Positions 51,401 through 59,414 of a stretch of DNA of 64,000 nt are shown here, piece after piece. Made by a program: the position numbers and the translations under genes. Numbering within the stretch: position 1 is the first letter of the stretch; each line of letters begins with the position of its first letter. The notes under the pieces were generated by a model. It did not search any database. It was not told the origin of the DNA and saw only the letters and a list, made by a program, of their open reading frames with translations. This DNA comes from Paenibacillus sp. FSL R7-0204 (GTDB lineage Bacteria > Bacillota > Bacilli > Paenibacillales > Paenibacillaceae), in contig NZ_JBBOCA010000001.1 in assembly GCF_038002225.1 (NCBI RefSeq), forward strand, positions 3,968,001-4,032,000, written 5' to 3'.

Positions 51401-54040
51401 TGCCGGAGAGGCATAACGGTCAGGGATGCCTACACTTGCATCGTTATGGCCGAAGGAGATGAAGAAATAATCATCCGGTCTGATCCGCTGTAGGATACTA
51501 TCCAGACGGCCGTCCACCATGAACGACTTGCTGCTTCTGCCGCCGATGGCATCATTCTGGATCGTTACTCCGCTGCTGAAATAGTTGCCGAATTGCTGGC
51601 CCCAGCCTTCCTGCGGAGCCTGTATCCCGCTGTAAGACTGCATCGTCGAATCCCCGGCCATATAGATGGTTGTTCCGGTTCCCGGCGTCTTCTGCGGGTA
51701 CTTCTCAATCTTAATCTCCTGCACATCAGCAGCCTTGCCGGAGAAAATAAACTCTAACTGCCCGTCAACCACTGCAATGTCATAGGAATAGAGCAATGGT
51801 GTTCCGGCAGGGATTTGGGTGATCGCCAGCTTTTGCACAAATTCAGATTTGACCCCAACGTTCGAGTCTCTGTCTCCGCCGCCCAGCTTGAGCGTCACGT
51901 TGTAATTGGCATTCGGCAGGTCCACCGTAAACCTGGTGTTCTCCGGCAGGGAAGCGTGGCCCGCGCCCAAGGTGATTCCGCTTATGCTCTCGAAACCATA
52001 TCCCGTTCCCTCCGTGTAAGGGGTAGCCTGCACAGAAGTTGTTCCGGCTGGAGGCTCCGTACCGAACGCGAAGTGGTATATCTGCTCCAGCGGTCGCGGC
52101 GCGCCGGTCAGTGTCAGGTTGGCTTTGGGGAATGCCGTGGACTCCGTTCCAAGATAGAATCCGGTGTGCGGGGGCTGGTTGTATGCCACATTCTGCCAGG
52201 CGATCCCCAGCCGGTATACCGGATCTTGCATTAGTGTTGGAATTCTGTAGGTTGTAGGAATCGTAGTGGTATAGAGTCTGTACTCCGTACTGTCTTCACT
52301 GCGCAGCAGCAGCTCTTCGCGCCAATCGCCCAGAAGGTCCGCCTGAAGCGCCGGATTGCCTTTGGTATGATTATTGGTTAGCGTACCCGCCGCCCGAAAA
52401 ATCTCCTTCAGCTGCTTATTCCGGTAATCCCACTTATAAATGAGCGGAATGCCTTGTGCGGTAGTGTTGTTCCAGTCGTGGTCGAACAGCTCCCGCTGAA
52501 GATCCCCATCCCACCAGATCGCAAAATTCGCGCTTCGCGTAACTTCATTCTGTTCATAGATCACCTGTCCGTCTGCCGAATAGCCTCGGGATAACGGGTC
52601 CATCTGTCCATTGACAATCGTGGACGCCCAAGACTCATATCCGGGATGCTCGGGATCGATATCCGCCGACATTCCCCGTCCGGTATCTTTTCCGGTAAAT
52701 TGGCCCCAGAGGATCTCGCCTGTTGCGGCATCACGCATCTCCAATCCGTAAGCAGCATCCTTATGCTCATGCACACTGACAACCTGATACCCTTCCCGGT
52801 TCGGATCGAGCTTCCCGGCATGCATCGCATCTCCGTGGCCAAGTCCGGTGCTGTACAGCAGCGTGCCGTCATCGTCTATCGCCAGCGCACCGTACATGAT
52901 CTCATCTCTGCCGTCCCCGTCTGCATCCAGCACACTAAGGTTGTGATTGCCCTGTGCTTCATATTGTGAGCCAGCTTCGTTCGTGTCGAAGTTCCAGCGC
53001 TTCACCAAAACGCCATTCGTGTAGTCATATGCGGTAAGCGTTGTTCTTGTATAATAGCCCCGGGCCATAACAACACTTGGCTTCACGCCGTCCAGGTATG
53101 CAATCCCGGCCAGGAAACGGTCTACGCGGTTGCCGTATCCGTCTCCCCACGAGCTGACATTGCCCCTTGGCGGGTCATAGTCAACGGTGGACACCGCAGC
53201 GCCGGTCTGGCCGTCGAACAGCGTTAGATATTCCGGCCCGTCCAGGATATATCCGCCGTCATTGCGGTAATCCTTGGTGCCGTCACCGATGACTGTACCT
53301 TGACCGTCTTTGGTGCCGTCTGCCGTTTTGACCACGACCTCGGCTTTGCCGTTGCCGTCCAGGTCATACACCATCAGCTGCGAATAGTGCGCCCCGGCCC
53401 GGATGTTCACGCCAAGATCAATGCGCCAGAGCTTGGTGCCGTCCATTTTGACCGCATCGATGTAGACGTTCCCGGTATAGCCGGCTTGTGAATTATCCTT
53501 AGAATTGCTGGGACTCCATAAGAAAACGATCTCATATTCCCCGTCCCCGTCCAGATCCCCGACAGAGGCATCTCCGGCATAATAGGAATACGTCCCCCCG
53601 TCTTTGGTCCGGCCATCGGCAGGCTTATCCAGCGGAATCGGCAGATAAGAGTTATGCCATACTGCCGCCCGCTCCGGCTGCATTTCCTCCTTCCCGGCAA
53701 CAATCGTAGAAATCTGATATTGCGAGCTGTCCGCACCCGTCGTATCCACATAGTTGGTAGAGTCTACGATCGGTGCCGGGTTCACTTTCATCCCGTTCTT
53801 ATAGATATTGTAAGCGATTTCATCTGAATCCGTATTCAAGTACCTCCAGCTCACAAACACGCCGCCATCCGTCAGCACCGCCACCAACCCACGGTCCAGA
53901 TATTCTGCCTGCCTGGCAGGAAGATTTCCGGTAGATGAAGCATGTGCCGGTGCGGGCGGGAGAGCAAGCGGTAAGACCAGCAGACAGGATAATAAGAATG
54001 CGAGCAATGATTTCTGAACAGACCTCTTTTTTCTACCCAT
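48401..54040 (-). CDS. Giant secreted rhamnogalacturonan lyase with two SGNH acetylesterase domains
   Basis: 1879 residues. Signal peptide ending AHA (~34). Residues ~38-650: PL11-type rhamnogalacturonan lyase (AEYLDRGLVAVLTDGGVFVSWRYL, GDASVGDLDGDGEYEIVF, calcium-type DADGDGRDE repeats). Residues ~655-1010: a beta-sandwich module then SGNH esterase 1 (MAGDSTMQS, GHNDAS, DNTHFS). Residues ~1030-1240: laminin-G-like domain, then a FIVAR-like helix pair. Residues ~1325-1690: a second beta-sandwich plus SGNH esterase 2 (LASDSTVANY, SHNDSTPS, DNTHLQ). Residues ~1700-1879: two Ig-like domains (TITMNLWWGNNGTRF and AVTMNMWWGTNASEY). It would cut and deacetylate rhamnogalacturonan I. RBS GGAGGAG precedes the ATG. 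Confidence 0.9.
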   Translation of the reverse strand: MGRKKRSVQKSLLAFLLSCLLVLPLALPPAPAHASSTGNLPARQAEYLDRGLVAVLTDGGVFVSWRYLNTDSDEIAYNIYKNGMKVNPAPIVDSTNYVDTTGADSSQYQISTIVAGKEEMQPERAAVWHNSYLPIPLDKPADGRTKDGGTYSYYAGDASVGDLDGDGEYEIVFLWSPSNSKDNSQAGYTGNVYIDAVKMDGTKLWRIDLGVNIRAGAHYSQLMVYDLDGNGKAEVVVKTADGTKDGQGTVIGDGTKDYRNDGGYILDGPEYLTLFDGQTGAAVSTVDYDPPRGNVSSWGDGYGNRVDRFLAGIAYLDGVKPSVVMARGYYTRTTLTAYDYTNGVLVKRWNFDTNEAGSQYEAQGNHNLSVLDADGDGRDEIMYGALAIDDDGTLLYSTGLGHGDAMHAGKLDPNREGYQVVSVHEHKDAAYGLEMRDAATGEILWGQFTGKDTGRGMSADIDPEHPGYESWASTIVNGQMDPLSRGYSADGQVIYEQNEVTRSANFAIWWDGDLQRELFDHDWNNTTAQGIPLIYKWDYRNKQLKEIFRAAGTLTNNHTKGNPALQADLLGDWREELLLRSEDSTEYRLYTTTIPTTYRIPTLMQDPVYRLGIAWQNVAYNQPPHTGFYLGTESTAFPKANLTLTGAPRPLEQIYHFAFGTEPPAGTTSVQATPYTEGTGYGFESISGITLGAGHASLPENTRFTVDLPNANYNVTLKLGGGDRDSNVGVKSEFVQKLAITQIPAGTPLLYSYDIAVVDGQLEFIFSGKAADVQEIKIEKYPQKTPGTGTTIYMAGDSTMQSYSGIQAPQEGWGQQFGNYFSSGVTIQNDAIGGRSSKSFMVDGRLDSILQRIRPDDYFFISFGHNDASVGIPDRYASPADYAAYLTRYVNGAKQRGATPVLLTPVGRRDFNTVTQEFNVSFPQYVKAAQETAAALNVPLIDLSQLSIADYNRIGLAATEKLFLYANPGEYPKYPNGVSDNTHFSTYGAQVIAGLVAGAVKDMGLSISPFVIDPGITEPEPEPEVQRYEEDFEGDPAAAQYSMVNATGTAGTMAGTVTGENGNKVLSVTGSGSGNRAKVFRLFDAVNGDIVNVDFNWHSGNVGAVPSEGHLSLQDANENLIFTLFTKTGTASPNTNIHYFTGPYTPDYGTGTTAIPGGGTATNIPKNQWVNVKLKIDFAGKTLDLTLTSLANPSVTQTIRDIPLSPGVYANNVRGLRFLGTRKGGGGTLNWTTQIDNVKIEGTKLPVAAGDMAALIALHKEVKAIDLASYTEASVAVVHRALSAAEALIGTTASQAQINHAVNMLTVARDSLTREPAGDINTYSFDFGSGSAADGYTKVDAKRAYVEGNGYGFADTALVQDENRGTGNPLTEDFTRVNGTSFVVEMKPANYRVTMTIGDAQEVTQTGVTVEQMNKLPAATIPSGQFKEVTYNIALIDGVFNFSFSGSTPKINALKIERLPEQGAADKPTLYLASDSTVANYAESYRPQAGWGETLGRYFDPEKISIDNRAVGGLSSKTFLNGGYLNDILLGIHAGDYLFMQWSHNDSTPSRPERFLTPEQFKVYLKDYINGAVQRGAVPVLVTPVNRRDFSGEVLNKSFPAYVQAMKETAQETGTLLIDLNQASWEYFQELGIEGTKSIFMWTGTTEDNTHLQMNGAIKVAELVAGLVKELNIPLSAWVTLGIPLADGAPGIPELSDNNGHDTGLRDGDYTITMNLWWGNNGTRFKLYENGEMIEEGALTDQSPSAQSVQIDIAGRQNGTYVYTLELSNPHGSVTSAPLTVTVTDASPGQAVLSGDNWDEDGSYAVTMNMWWGTNASEYQLYENGVLVDTQTLQAHTPDAQSAVTSISGKAPGTYEYEAVLSNAAGESRSAKMTVTVGE

Positions 54041-54300
54041 GGGCTTAACTCCTCCTATTATTCTAAAATCAATTTAGAAATCAGGGGAAACTTGTGCAGA
54101 TGCTCTCCTAGTTGTCTTCCAGCTTGAGCTTGAGCGCCCCCGCCTCCTTTCCTGGTAACATTCATATGGAGCGTAACAAATAACAGGGATCCGTTCTGCT
54201 CAAAAAAAAGCACTTTCAGCCTAGAATCGACTTTTATGAGGGGGAAGCAAGATTTCAATATGTGGTATCATGGTGAATATGTTTGATTAGGAGGGGGTTT

Positions 54301-55200
54301 ATGCCAAAGGCACACGGAGTTTCAAATGAACGAATGGATCAGGAATATGTACATATTCTTTTCGGCATGTCGGATGCAGGTTCCTTAAAAGTAACGTTCA
54401 GTACCCTCGGCATACGTGAGACAAACCAAGTCCTGGCTTTTAATGAATCATTCTCAATTGGGCCCTTATCAGGTTTGGACACCATAACCGGAGTGCAGAA
54501 CAGGCATCTATGGATGATGGAACGAGATGGGGAGTACAGCATTAGCCAGCATCACAACCAAGAGAATCGGCTTGTCCATATGGTACAGACCGTGAAGAGC
54601 ATCCCTCACCATGCCATCACCGTCATTTGGGTGGCGGATAATGCACATGACCAGACTGGGCTGCGTTTCGTATTGCATGTATTGCGGGAGCGCATACAGC
54701 CAGTGCATATGGTTAATGTGACTGAGCTGTATCAATCAGCCGCGATTCATGGCACTGAGGGTTTCGTACCCTTTTATAGTGGCGCAATCGATCGTGAGAC
54801 TTACTTGCTTATCGTGAAAAAATATAGTCAAGGCGTCCCGCTTGCATCTGATCAGAGAAGGGGATACGAATTGGATTGGCTCAGGCTAGCGGCGGAAAAT
54901 CAAATGCTGCGTCTGTGGAAAGATGCCGCCATTATTAGCTGTGATGAAAGCTCTATGGATGAGGTGATTCTTAGGTCCGTTATTGAACTGGAAGAGGAGC
55001 AAGAACGCAATCAGGTCAGAAAGGGATTTGTTAGTGCAGGGAGTGTCTTCATCCGCGTGTTCGAAGTCTCGCAGCAGTTCTTGGGCACTTCATTTATACT
55101 CAATAGAATGCGGGCATTGGTTAACCAGGGTGTTTTGATGTCCCACGGATATTCAGGGGATTTGAATCAATTCTCGCTTAGGCAGGCATCTGCTGATTAA
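54301..55200 (+). CDS. DUF1835-domain protein, unknown function
   Basis: 299 residues. N-terminal half has YVHILFGMSDAGSLKVTF and VLAFNESFSIGPLSGLD, the DUF1835 pattern, and the C-terminal half a helical region of the partner domain DUF3658 type (ESSMDEVILRSVIELEEEQ). No membrane helices or signal peptide; cytoplasmic. Start ATG 54301 has AGGAGGGGG upstream. It is transcribed alone, divergent from the rhamnogalacturonan gene. I know no experimentally supported function. Confidence 0.8.
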   Translation: MPKAHGVSNERMDQEYVHILFGMSDAGSLKVTFSTLGIRETNQVLAFNESFSIGPLSGLDTITGVQNRHLWMMERDGEYSISQHHNQENRLVHMVQTVKSIPHHAITVIWVADNAHDQTGLRFVLHVLRERIQPVHMVNVTELYQSAAIHGTEGFVPFYSGAIDRETYLLIVKKYSQGVPLASDQRRGYELDWLRLAAENQMLRLWKDAAIISCDESSMDEVILRSVIELEEEQERNQVRKGFVSAGSVFIRVFEVSQQFLGTSFILNRMRALVNQGVLMSHGYSGDLNQFSLRQASAD

Positions 55201-55231
55201 GTGAATAATTCTTTAGGTCATTCAAATGGTC

Positions 55232-55279
55232 AAAAAACAGCGCAGCGATCCTCCCCAGAAGAGAGTCGCTGCGCTCTTT
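55232..55279. terminator. Terminator between convergent genes
   Basis: Stem GCGCAGCGA (55240-55248) / TCGCTGCGC (55266-55274). On the minus strand it is followed by six Ts (best for the LprI-like gene ending at 55282); on the plus strand by TCTTTG only. Confidence 0.82.
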
Positions 55280-55281
55280 GA

Positions 55282-55905
55282 TTACTTCATATACAATTCG
55301 ACCAGCTTATAACAACGATCCTTCGTTACTGAAGCCAAGGTTGCCGCGTATTCCAGCCCCTCCATCGTTCCGCCCTTATATTTGGCAGCCGCTTCCTCTG
55401 CTGCTTTATCCCGTTCCTTGATCCAGCTTAGCTGCTCCTCTTTCAGTTTCGCCATATCGGCTTCGGGAAGCTGCACTTTAAGCGCCTGGTAGATTTCATT
55501 CAGCGCCTTGTCCCAGCGCTCATGCTCCTTGGAGGCGGCCTCCTTCATATCAGTCATGACGCCGCTGTCCGACAGAGCCTTCAGATCGCTAAGTCCTTCT
55601 TCAATCTTATCCAGCTTGTCAAAATACGTCTGCCGCTGCGAATCCCCCGCCGCCGCACTGGCCTTCGGCGTGGCTTCCGGTGCGGCCGTCTGCGCTGGTG
55701 CCTGTGCCGTTGCTTCCGGTGCAGGCTCTGCGGTAGCCTCAGCTGCCGGTTCCGGCGTGACCTCGGGTGTAACCTCCGGGCTTGCCGCCGCTGCCTGTCC
55801 GGTCTCTGGAGTAGCCGCTGTACCGCCATTTGCCGCCCCGTTATTGCCGCAGCCAGCCATTAGCAGACTGGAGATGAGCATGGTAGTCAGAATTGCTTTT
55901 CGCAT
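55282..55905 (-). CDS. LprI-like (DUF1311) lipoprotein
   Basis: 207 residues. Lipobox LLMAGC (Cys ~19), then a Pro/Ala/Thr/Glu-rich linker (~25-88: EVTPEVTPEPAAEAT and similar) and a compact helical domain (~90-207) with WDKALNEIYQALKVQLPE, LSWIKERDKAAEEAAAKY and the closing CYKLVELY. These match the LprI/DUF1311 lysozyme-inhibitor-like domain. It would be tethered to the outer face of the membrane. Lysozyme inhibition is known only for a few family members; function here is unproven. Confidence 0.78.
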   Translation of the reverse strand: MRKAILTTMLISSLLMAGCGNNGAANGGTAATPETGQAAAASPEVTPEVTPEPAAEATAEPAPEATAQAPAQTAAPEATPKASAAAGDSQRQTYFDKLDKIEEGLSDLKALSDSGVMTDMKEAASKEHERWDKALNEIYQALKVQLPEADMAKLKEEQLSWIKERDKAAEEAAAKYKGGTMEGLEYAATLASVTKDRCYKLVELYMK

Positions 55906-56052
55906 AAGTCCTCATCCTGTCTTTGGTTTATAGTCGAGACTGTCTTGCATACTGGCTTTTCGATAGCCGTCTTGAGAGTTATTACCTGATTTCACCAGAA
56001 TGTAATCATTTTTATGAGCAGCCCGGTGCTACGGACGGCCGGATATTGCTGC

Positions 56053-56092
56053 TTGACAGCCCTTTAGGATCGGAGTAGTATTTTGAAATACT
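56053..56092 (+). promoter_or_regulatory. TrmB-gene promoter with overlapping operator palindrome
   Basis: TTGACA (56053-56058), 17 bp, TAGTAT (56076-56081). A perfect palindrome AGTATTT-TG-AAATACT (56077-56092) overlaps the -10 and start site, the classic position for a repressor acting on its own operon. Confidence 0.75.
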
Positions 56093-56141
56093 TCTACATA
56101 CAACGAAGCATTACTTACTCTCACAGAAAGGCGGTTCACCC

Positions 56142-56978
56142 ATGATTGAAGCATTACGCAAGCTTGGTTTATCCGATCTGGAAGCCCGCTGTTATCTGGC
56201 GCTGCACGGCCAGCCGCCCTCCTCGGGCTATGAGGTCGCGAAGCAGGTGTCCGTGTCCCGGTCCAATGTATACGCCGCGCTCCGCAGTCTGGTCGATAAA
56301 GGAGTCTGCCGGACAGTCGAAGGCGAGCCGGTGACCTTCGCTGCCATTCCGGTCCGGCAGGTCGTTAAGCTGCTTCAGTCAGAATTTGAGCGCACCGCCC
56401 ACCTACTGGAGAACGAATTGGGCCACCTGCCTGCTGTACCGCCCTTCTTCAGCAACTGGAAGGGAGACGCACAGGTGGATCTGGCGGTAAAGCGGCTTGC
56501 TGCCAATGCCAGCGCAGAGATTCTGGCAGATATCTGGGCGGAGGATCTGCACCGGATAGAAGACACACTGCTTGCCGCCGAAGAACGGGGCATTGCCGTC
56601 CACCTGATGGTTATAGGTGACATACCTACAGCGCTGTCGCGTGTCACTGTGCATAGTGTTCCGGCAGGCGGGCCGAAGGCCGCCCGGAACTTCTCGCTCC
56701 TGCTGGATAAGGAGACCTCGCTTCTGGGCAGCTTCACCCGCCATTCGCAGGCTTCGGCGCTGGAGAGCAACCATCCGGCTGTGCTGGATGTGCTTCAGAC
56801 GTCTTATTATCACGATGTCGTGATGATGCGCATAGAGCAGGATTTCGCCCCGGAGCTGGAGGCGCGTTACGGCAAGAATTACGCCTTAATATTCCAGGAA
56901 CACCCGGAGATGCGCGGGCGGAAGCCGGCCCCCGAATCTGAACCCGATTCTAATCGCTTGGAGGATGACAACCATTGA
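56142..56978 (+). CDS. TrmB-family transcriptional regulator
   Basis: 278 residues. N-terminal TrmB winged helix (ALRKLGLSDLEARCYLALHGQPPSSGYEVAKQVSVSRSNVYAALRSLVDKGV), then a coiled linker (RQVVKLLQSEFERTAHLLENEL) and a PLD-like effector-binding domain. Family members sense sugars or other small molecules. Upstream is a promoter with an operator palindrome, and the next gene is an MFS exporter read from an overlapping TTG start, so it likely represses that exporter. The ligand is not known. RBS AAAGGCGG lies seven bases before the ATG. Confidence 0.9.
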   Translation: MIEALRKLGLSDLEARCYLALHGQPPSSGYEVAKQVSVSRSNVYAALRSLVDKGVCRTVEGEPVTFAAIPVRQVVKLLQSEFERTAHLLENELGHLPAVPPFFSNWKGDAQVDLAVKRLAANASAEILADIWAEDLHRIEDTLLAAEERGIAVHLMVIGDIPTALSRVTVHSVPAGGPKAARNFSLLLDKETSLLGSFTRHSQASALESNHPAVLDVLQTSYYHDVVMMRIEQDFAPELEARYGKNYALIFQEHPEMRGRKPAPESEPDSNRLEDDNH

Positions 56979-58225
56979 ATACACTGAATACATCGAATGC
57001 GAATACTCCACGCTCGTCTGTACTGCATAACCGCTCATTCCTGCGCCTATGGATCGCGCGGATCTTCTCCACCAGTGCCTTCCAGATGCTGTCGGTAGCG
57101 ATTGGCTGGCAGATGTATGCGCTGACCGGCAGCGCCTACCAGCTTGGACTGGTCGGGCTGGCCCAATTCCTGCCCATGCTGCTGCTGACATTGCCTGCCG
57201 GACAGACGGCAGACCGCTATGACCGCCGAACCATTGTGTTCCTGTGCCAGCTTACAGAGTGCCTCATCGTGCTGATGCTTGTCCTCGGCAGCATCGAAGG
57301 CTGGCTCAGCGCAGTCCACCTGCTGGCAGCCGCAGCAGTGCTTGGTGCGTGCCGTACCTTCGAGAGTCCGGCCTCAGCAGCGCTGGTGCCGGACATTGTG
57401 GATCGGGAGCAGCTCCCGAAGGCAGCGGCCTGGTCTGCGTCTGCTATGCAGACGGCGATGATCGTCGGCCCGTCCCTCGGGGGTGTCCTCGTGGTCTGGG
57501 GTACGGCTGCCGCCTATATCGCCTCGCTTGCCGCGCTGCTGGTATCTACGGTACTGATCTTCTTCGTCAAGACCGTTCATTTCGTCAAGAAGCTGGACGC
57601 CGTCAGCATGGACACCTTCCTCAGCGGCCTGCGGTTTGTCTTCGCCCGCAAGATTATCCTGGGTACAATCTCGCTGGACTTGTTCGCTGTACTTCTTGGC
57701 GGGGCCACGGCACTCTTGCCGATCTTCGCCGAGGATATTCTGAAGACCGGCTCGCTCGGTCTTGGCCTGCTGCGCTCCGCCCCGGCGGTAGGCGCGATCA
57801 TCGTCTCGCTCATCCTGACCCGCTATTCGGTGGAACGGGCCATCGGCCGGATGCTGTTCGCCTCGCTGGTCGTCTTCGCCCTGGCCACGATGCTGTTCGG
57901 CATCTCCCACAGCTTCTGGCTGTCCCTGTTCGCGCTCGTTCTGATCGGCGGCTCGGATGTCGTGAGTGTCGTTATCCGCTCGACACTGGTGCAGGTTAAT
58001 ACGCCGCAGGAGATGCAGGGCCGGGTGAACGCAGTGAATTCGTTATTCATCGGTACCTCGAACCAGCTTGGCGAATTCGAGTCCGGCACCATGGCCGGGC
58101 TGGTCGGGGCCGTGCCTGCAACCGTGATCGGCGGAGTTGGCACCCTGATTATTACCATGCTCTGGATGTACCGGTTCTTCCCGGTCCTCCGCACCCAGAA
58201 GACTTATACAGCGGAGGAGATTTGA
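56975..58225 (+). CDS. MFS transporter (EntS/DHA-like efflux protein)
   Basis: 416 residues with about 12 membrane helices. The N-terminal RSFLRLWIARIFSTSAFQMLSVAIGWQMYALTGSAYQLGLVGLAQFLPML and TLPAGQTADRYDRRTIV (motif A equivalent) match the EntS-like family. The start is TTG at 56975, overlapping the TrmB stop (TTGA), with GGAGG ten bases upstream; a better start is not present. Co-transcribed with the TrmB regulator. Likely an exporter; substrate unknown. Confidence 0.88.
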   Translation: MNTLNTSNANTPRSSVLHNRSFLRLWIARIFSTSAFQMLSVAIGWQMYALTGSAYQLGLVGLAQFLPMLLLTLPAGQTADRYDRRTIVFLCQLTECLIVLMLVLGSIEGWLSAVHLLAAAAVLGACRTFESPASAALVPDIVDREQLPKAAAWSASAMQTAMIVGPSLGGVLVVWGTAAAYIASLAALLVSTVLIFFVKTVHFVKKLDAVSMDTFLSGLRFVFARKIILGTISLDLFAVLLGGATALLPIFAEDILKTGSLGLGLLRSAPAVGAIIVSLILTRYSVERAIGRMLFASLVVFALATMLFGISHSFWLSLFALVLIGGSDVVSVVIRSTLVQVNTPQEMQGRVNAVNSLFIGTSNQLGEFESGTMAGLVGAVPATVIGGVGTLIITMLWMYRFFPVLRTQKTYTAEEI

Positions 58226-58234
58226 ACGGCTATA

Positions 58235-58265
58235 AGGGGCTGCCAACCGGCAGCCCCTCTTTTTG
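58235..58265 (+). terminator. Terminator after the MFS gene
   Basis: Perfect 10-bp stem AGGGGCTGCC-AACC-GGCAGCCCCT followed by CTTTTTG. It begins ten bases after the stop. Confidence 0.93.
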
Positions 58266-58340
58266 AACTTATATGGTTTGGGGCCCCCGCAATGTATCTG
58301 TATAGACTCCGCAGCTTAAACTTCACTTTGTGGGATTTTT
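58266..58340 (+). repeat. Hairpin-forming intergenic element, copy 2
   Basis: ACTTATATGGTTTGGGGCC, then CCCCGCAATGT pairing imperfectly with ACTTTGTGGG, then ATTTTT. Same order and spacing as 46437-46512. It ends next to the stop of the minus-strand gene at 58342. Confidence 0.7.
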
Positions 58341-58341
58341 A

Positions 58342-58806
58342 TTAGTACTCTCCCTTAATCACGAAGAACGAACCCCGGATTGTGCCGGCCAGCTTCGACT
58401 TCTGCCGAGCGAACTTGAACTTGTCCGCCAGCTCCTTCGGAATCTCCATCCCTTCTGAGAGCTTAAAGCCGACCGCCCGCTTCTTCGGGTCATCCACTGT
58501 GTACATCACGTTAAGCGCAAGGCCATCCTCATAGAAAACGTAGGCGAACCGGATATTCTCCACCTGGAACTGCGACGTTTGGAGTGGCTTGGCAGCAAAT
58601 TCAAGGCCCCGCTCCTTGCTCAGAATCCCGTTCACGTAATCCAGCGTCTCCCGGCTTTCACTGGCCGGAACGACTGTGAATTCATGCTTATACTTGTTCA
58701 TGAAATAACGCGCCTCATTCGCACGTAATCCCGCCAGCGCCTCAGCAACGGGCGACGACTCCAGGCCTTGCAAAGACACCTCTTTGAAATCAACTGTGTA
58801 TGCCAT
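58342..58806 (-). CDS. Conserved hypothetical protein, 154 residues
   Basis: I do not recognise this family. A soluble protein of alternating strands and helices (VDFKEVSLQGLESSPVAEALAGLRANEARYF, FAYVFYEDGLALNVMYTVDDPKKRAVGFKLSEG, then a basic C-terminal FKFARQKSKLAGTIRGSFFVIKGEY). It has no signal peptide or membrane helix. The RBS GGAGG is ten bases before the ATG. It lies 25 bp after the GyrI-like gene on the same strand, hence the same operon. Confidence 0.75.
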   Translation of the reverse strand: MAYTVDFKEVSLQGLESSPVAEALAGLRANEARYFMNKYKHEFTVVPASESRETLDYVNGILSKERGLEFAAKPLQTSQFQVENIRFAYVFYEDGLALNVMYTVDDPKKRAVGFKLSEGMEIPKELADKFKFARQKSKLAGTIRGSFFVIKGEY

Positions 58807-58831
58807 AGTTAGTTATCCTCCATTACGTTAC

Positions 58832-59317
58832 TTAATTTCTTATGACAGGAATCCACATTTCGCCATAGAGCGATCCGTCCCGGCTACCCATCTCCACAGC
58901 CGTATTCGGCCCGCCCACGTAGGCGTATCCTTCAGCTTGCGGCAAAGCTTGTCCGAAGGCCAGGCCCGTCACGGTATTGCTTAATTCCTCCGTTGTCGCT
59001 CCTTCGCCTGCCACTACGAGATATTCCCCCTTCGGGAATTGAATCACCCGAGCTTCCTGCGGAATCTGTGCGCCTGCACCTGCCATTACCCCGGCATAAT
59101 GCATCATCTTGCCGTTCACCGCTTCGTTCACCACAAACACATAATCATTCGCCGCAATCCCTTTTAACAAGTCGAGCCTGCCATCTTCACTGACCGCCTG
59201 CCAAAAATCCATCTTCTCCTTATATATCCCGGCATAATCCGTGTAATCACTCTTAAGATCAACGCCCAGACCAATCACTGTAAAGCTGTCTTTCTCTTCA
59301 ATAGTATATCCTGGCAT
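58832..59317 (-). CDS. GyrI-like effector-binding domain protein
   Basis: About 161 residues of the AraC effector-binding/GyrI-like fold: YTIEEKDSFTVIGLGVDL at the start, VFVVNEAVNGKMMHYAGVMAG in the middle, ARVIQFPKGEYLVVAGEG (the typical Fxx..Y.V.. strand), and ending GEMWIPVIRN. These domains bind small molecules or proteins. The likely start is the second ATG (59317), eight bases after GGCGGG. It is divergent from a WYL-type regulator, its probable controller. Confidence 0.82.
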   Translation of the reverse strand: MPGYTIEEKDSFTVIGLGVDLKSDYTDYAGIYKEKMDFWQAVSEDGRLDLLKGIAANDYVFVVNEAVNGKMMHYAGVMAGAGAQIPQEARVIQFPKGEYLVVAGEGATTEELSNTVTGLAFGQALPQAEGYAYVGGPNTAVEMGSRDGSLYGEMWIPVIRN

Positions 59318-59361
59318 TGTCATATCCCGCCTTTATTCCTATTTGTGTTCCTCACCTGCTA

Positions 59362-59389
59362 TGTATATGATAACCTTAAATCATGTCAA
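59362..59389 (-). promoter_or_regulatory. Promoter of the GyrI-like operon
   Basis: Minus strand TTGACA (59389-59384), 16-bp spacer, TATACA (59367-59362). The -35 lies 26 bp from the start codon of the divergent regulator, so the two genes share a tight intergenic control region. Confidence 0.6.
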
Positions 59390-59414
59390 AAAATGAACCT
59401 GTTTAGGAGCCGCC

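Noticed and set aside
54058..54258. 66-codon frame upstream of the rhamnogalacturonan gene
   Set aside because: It lies in the leader/promoter region, has low-complexity sequence and an overlapping RBS for the real gene; no evidence of translation.
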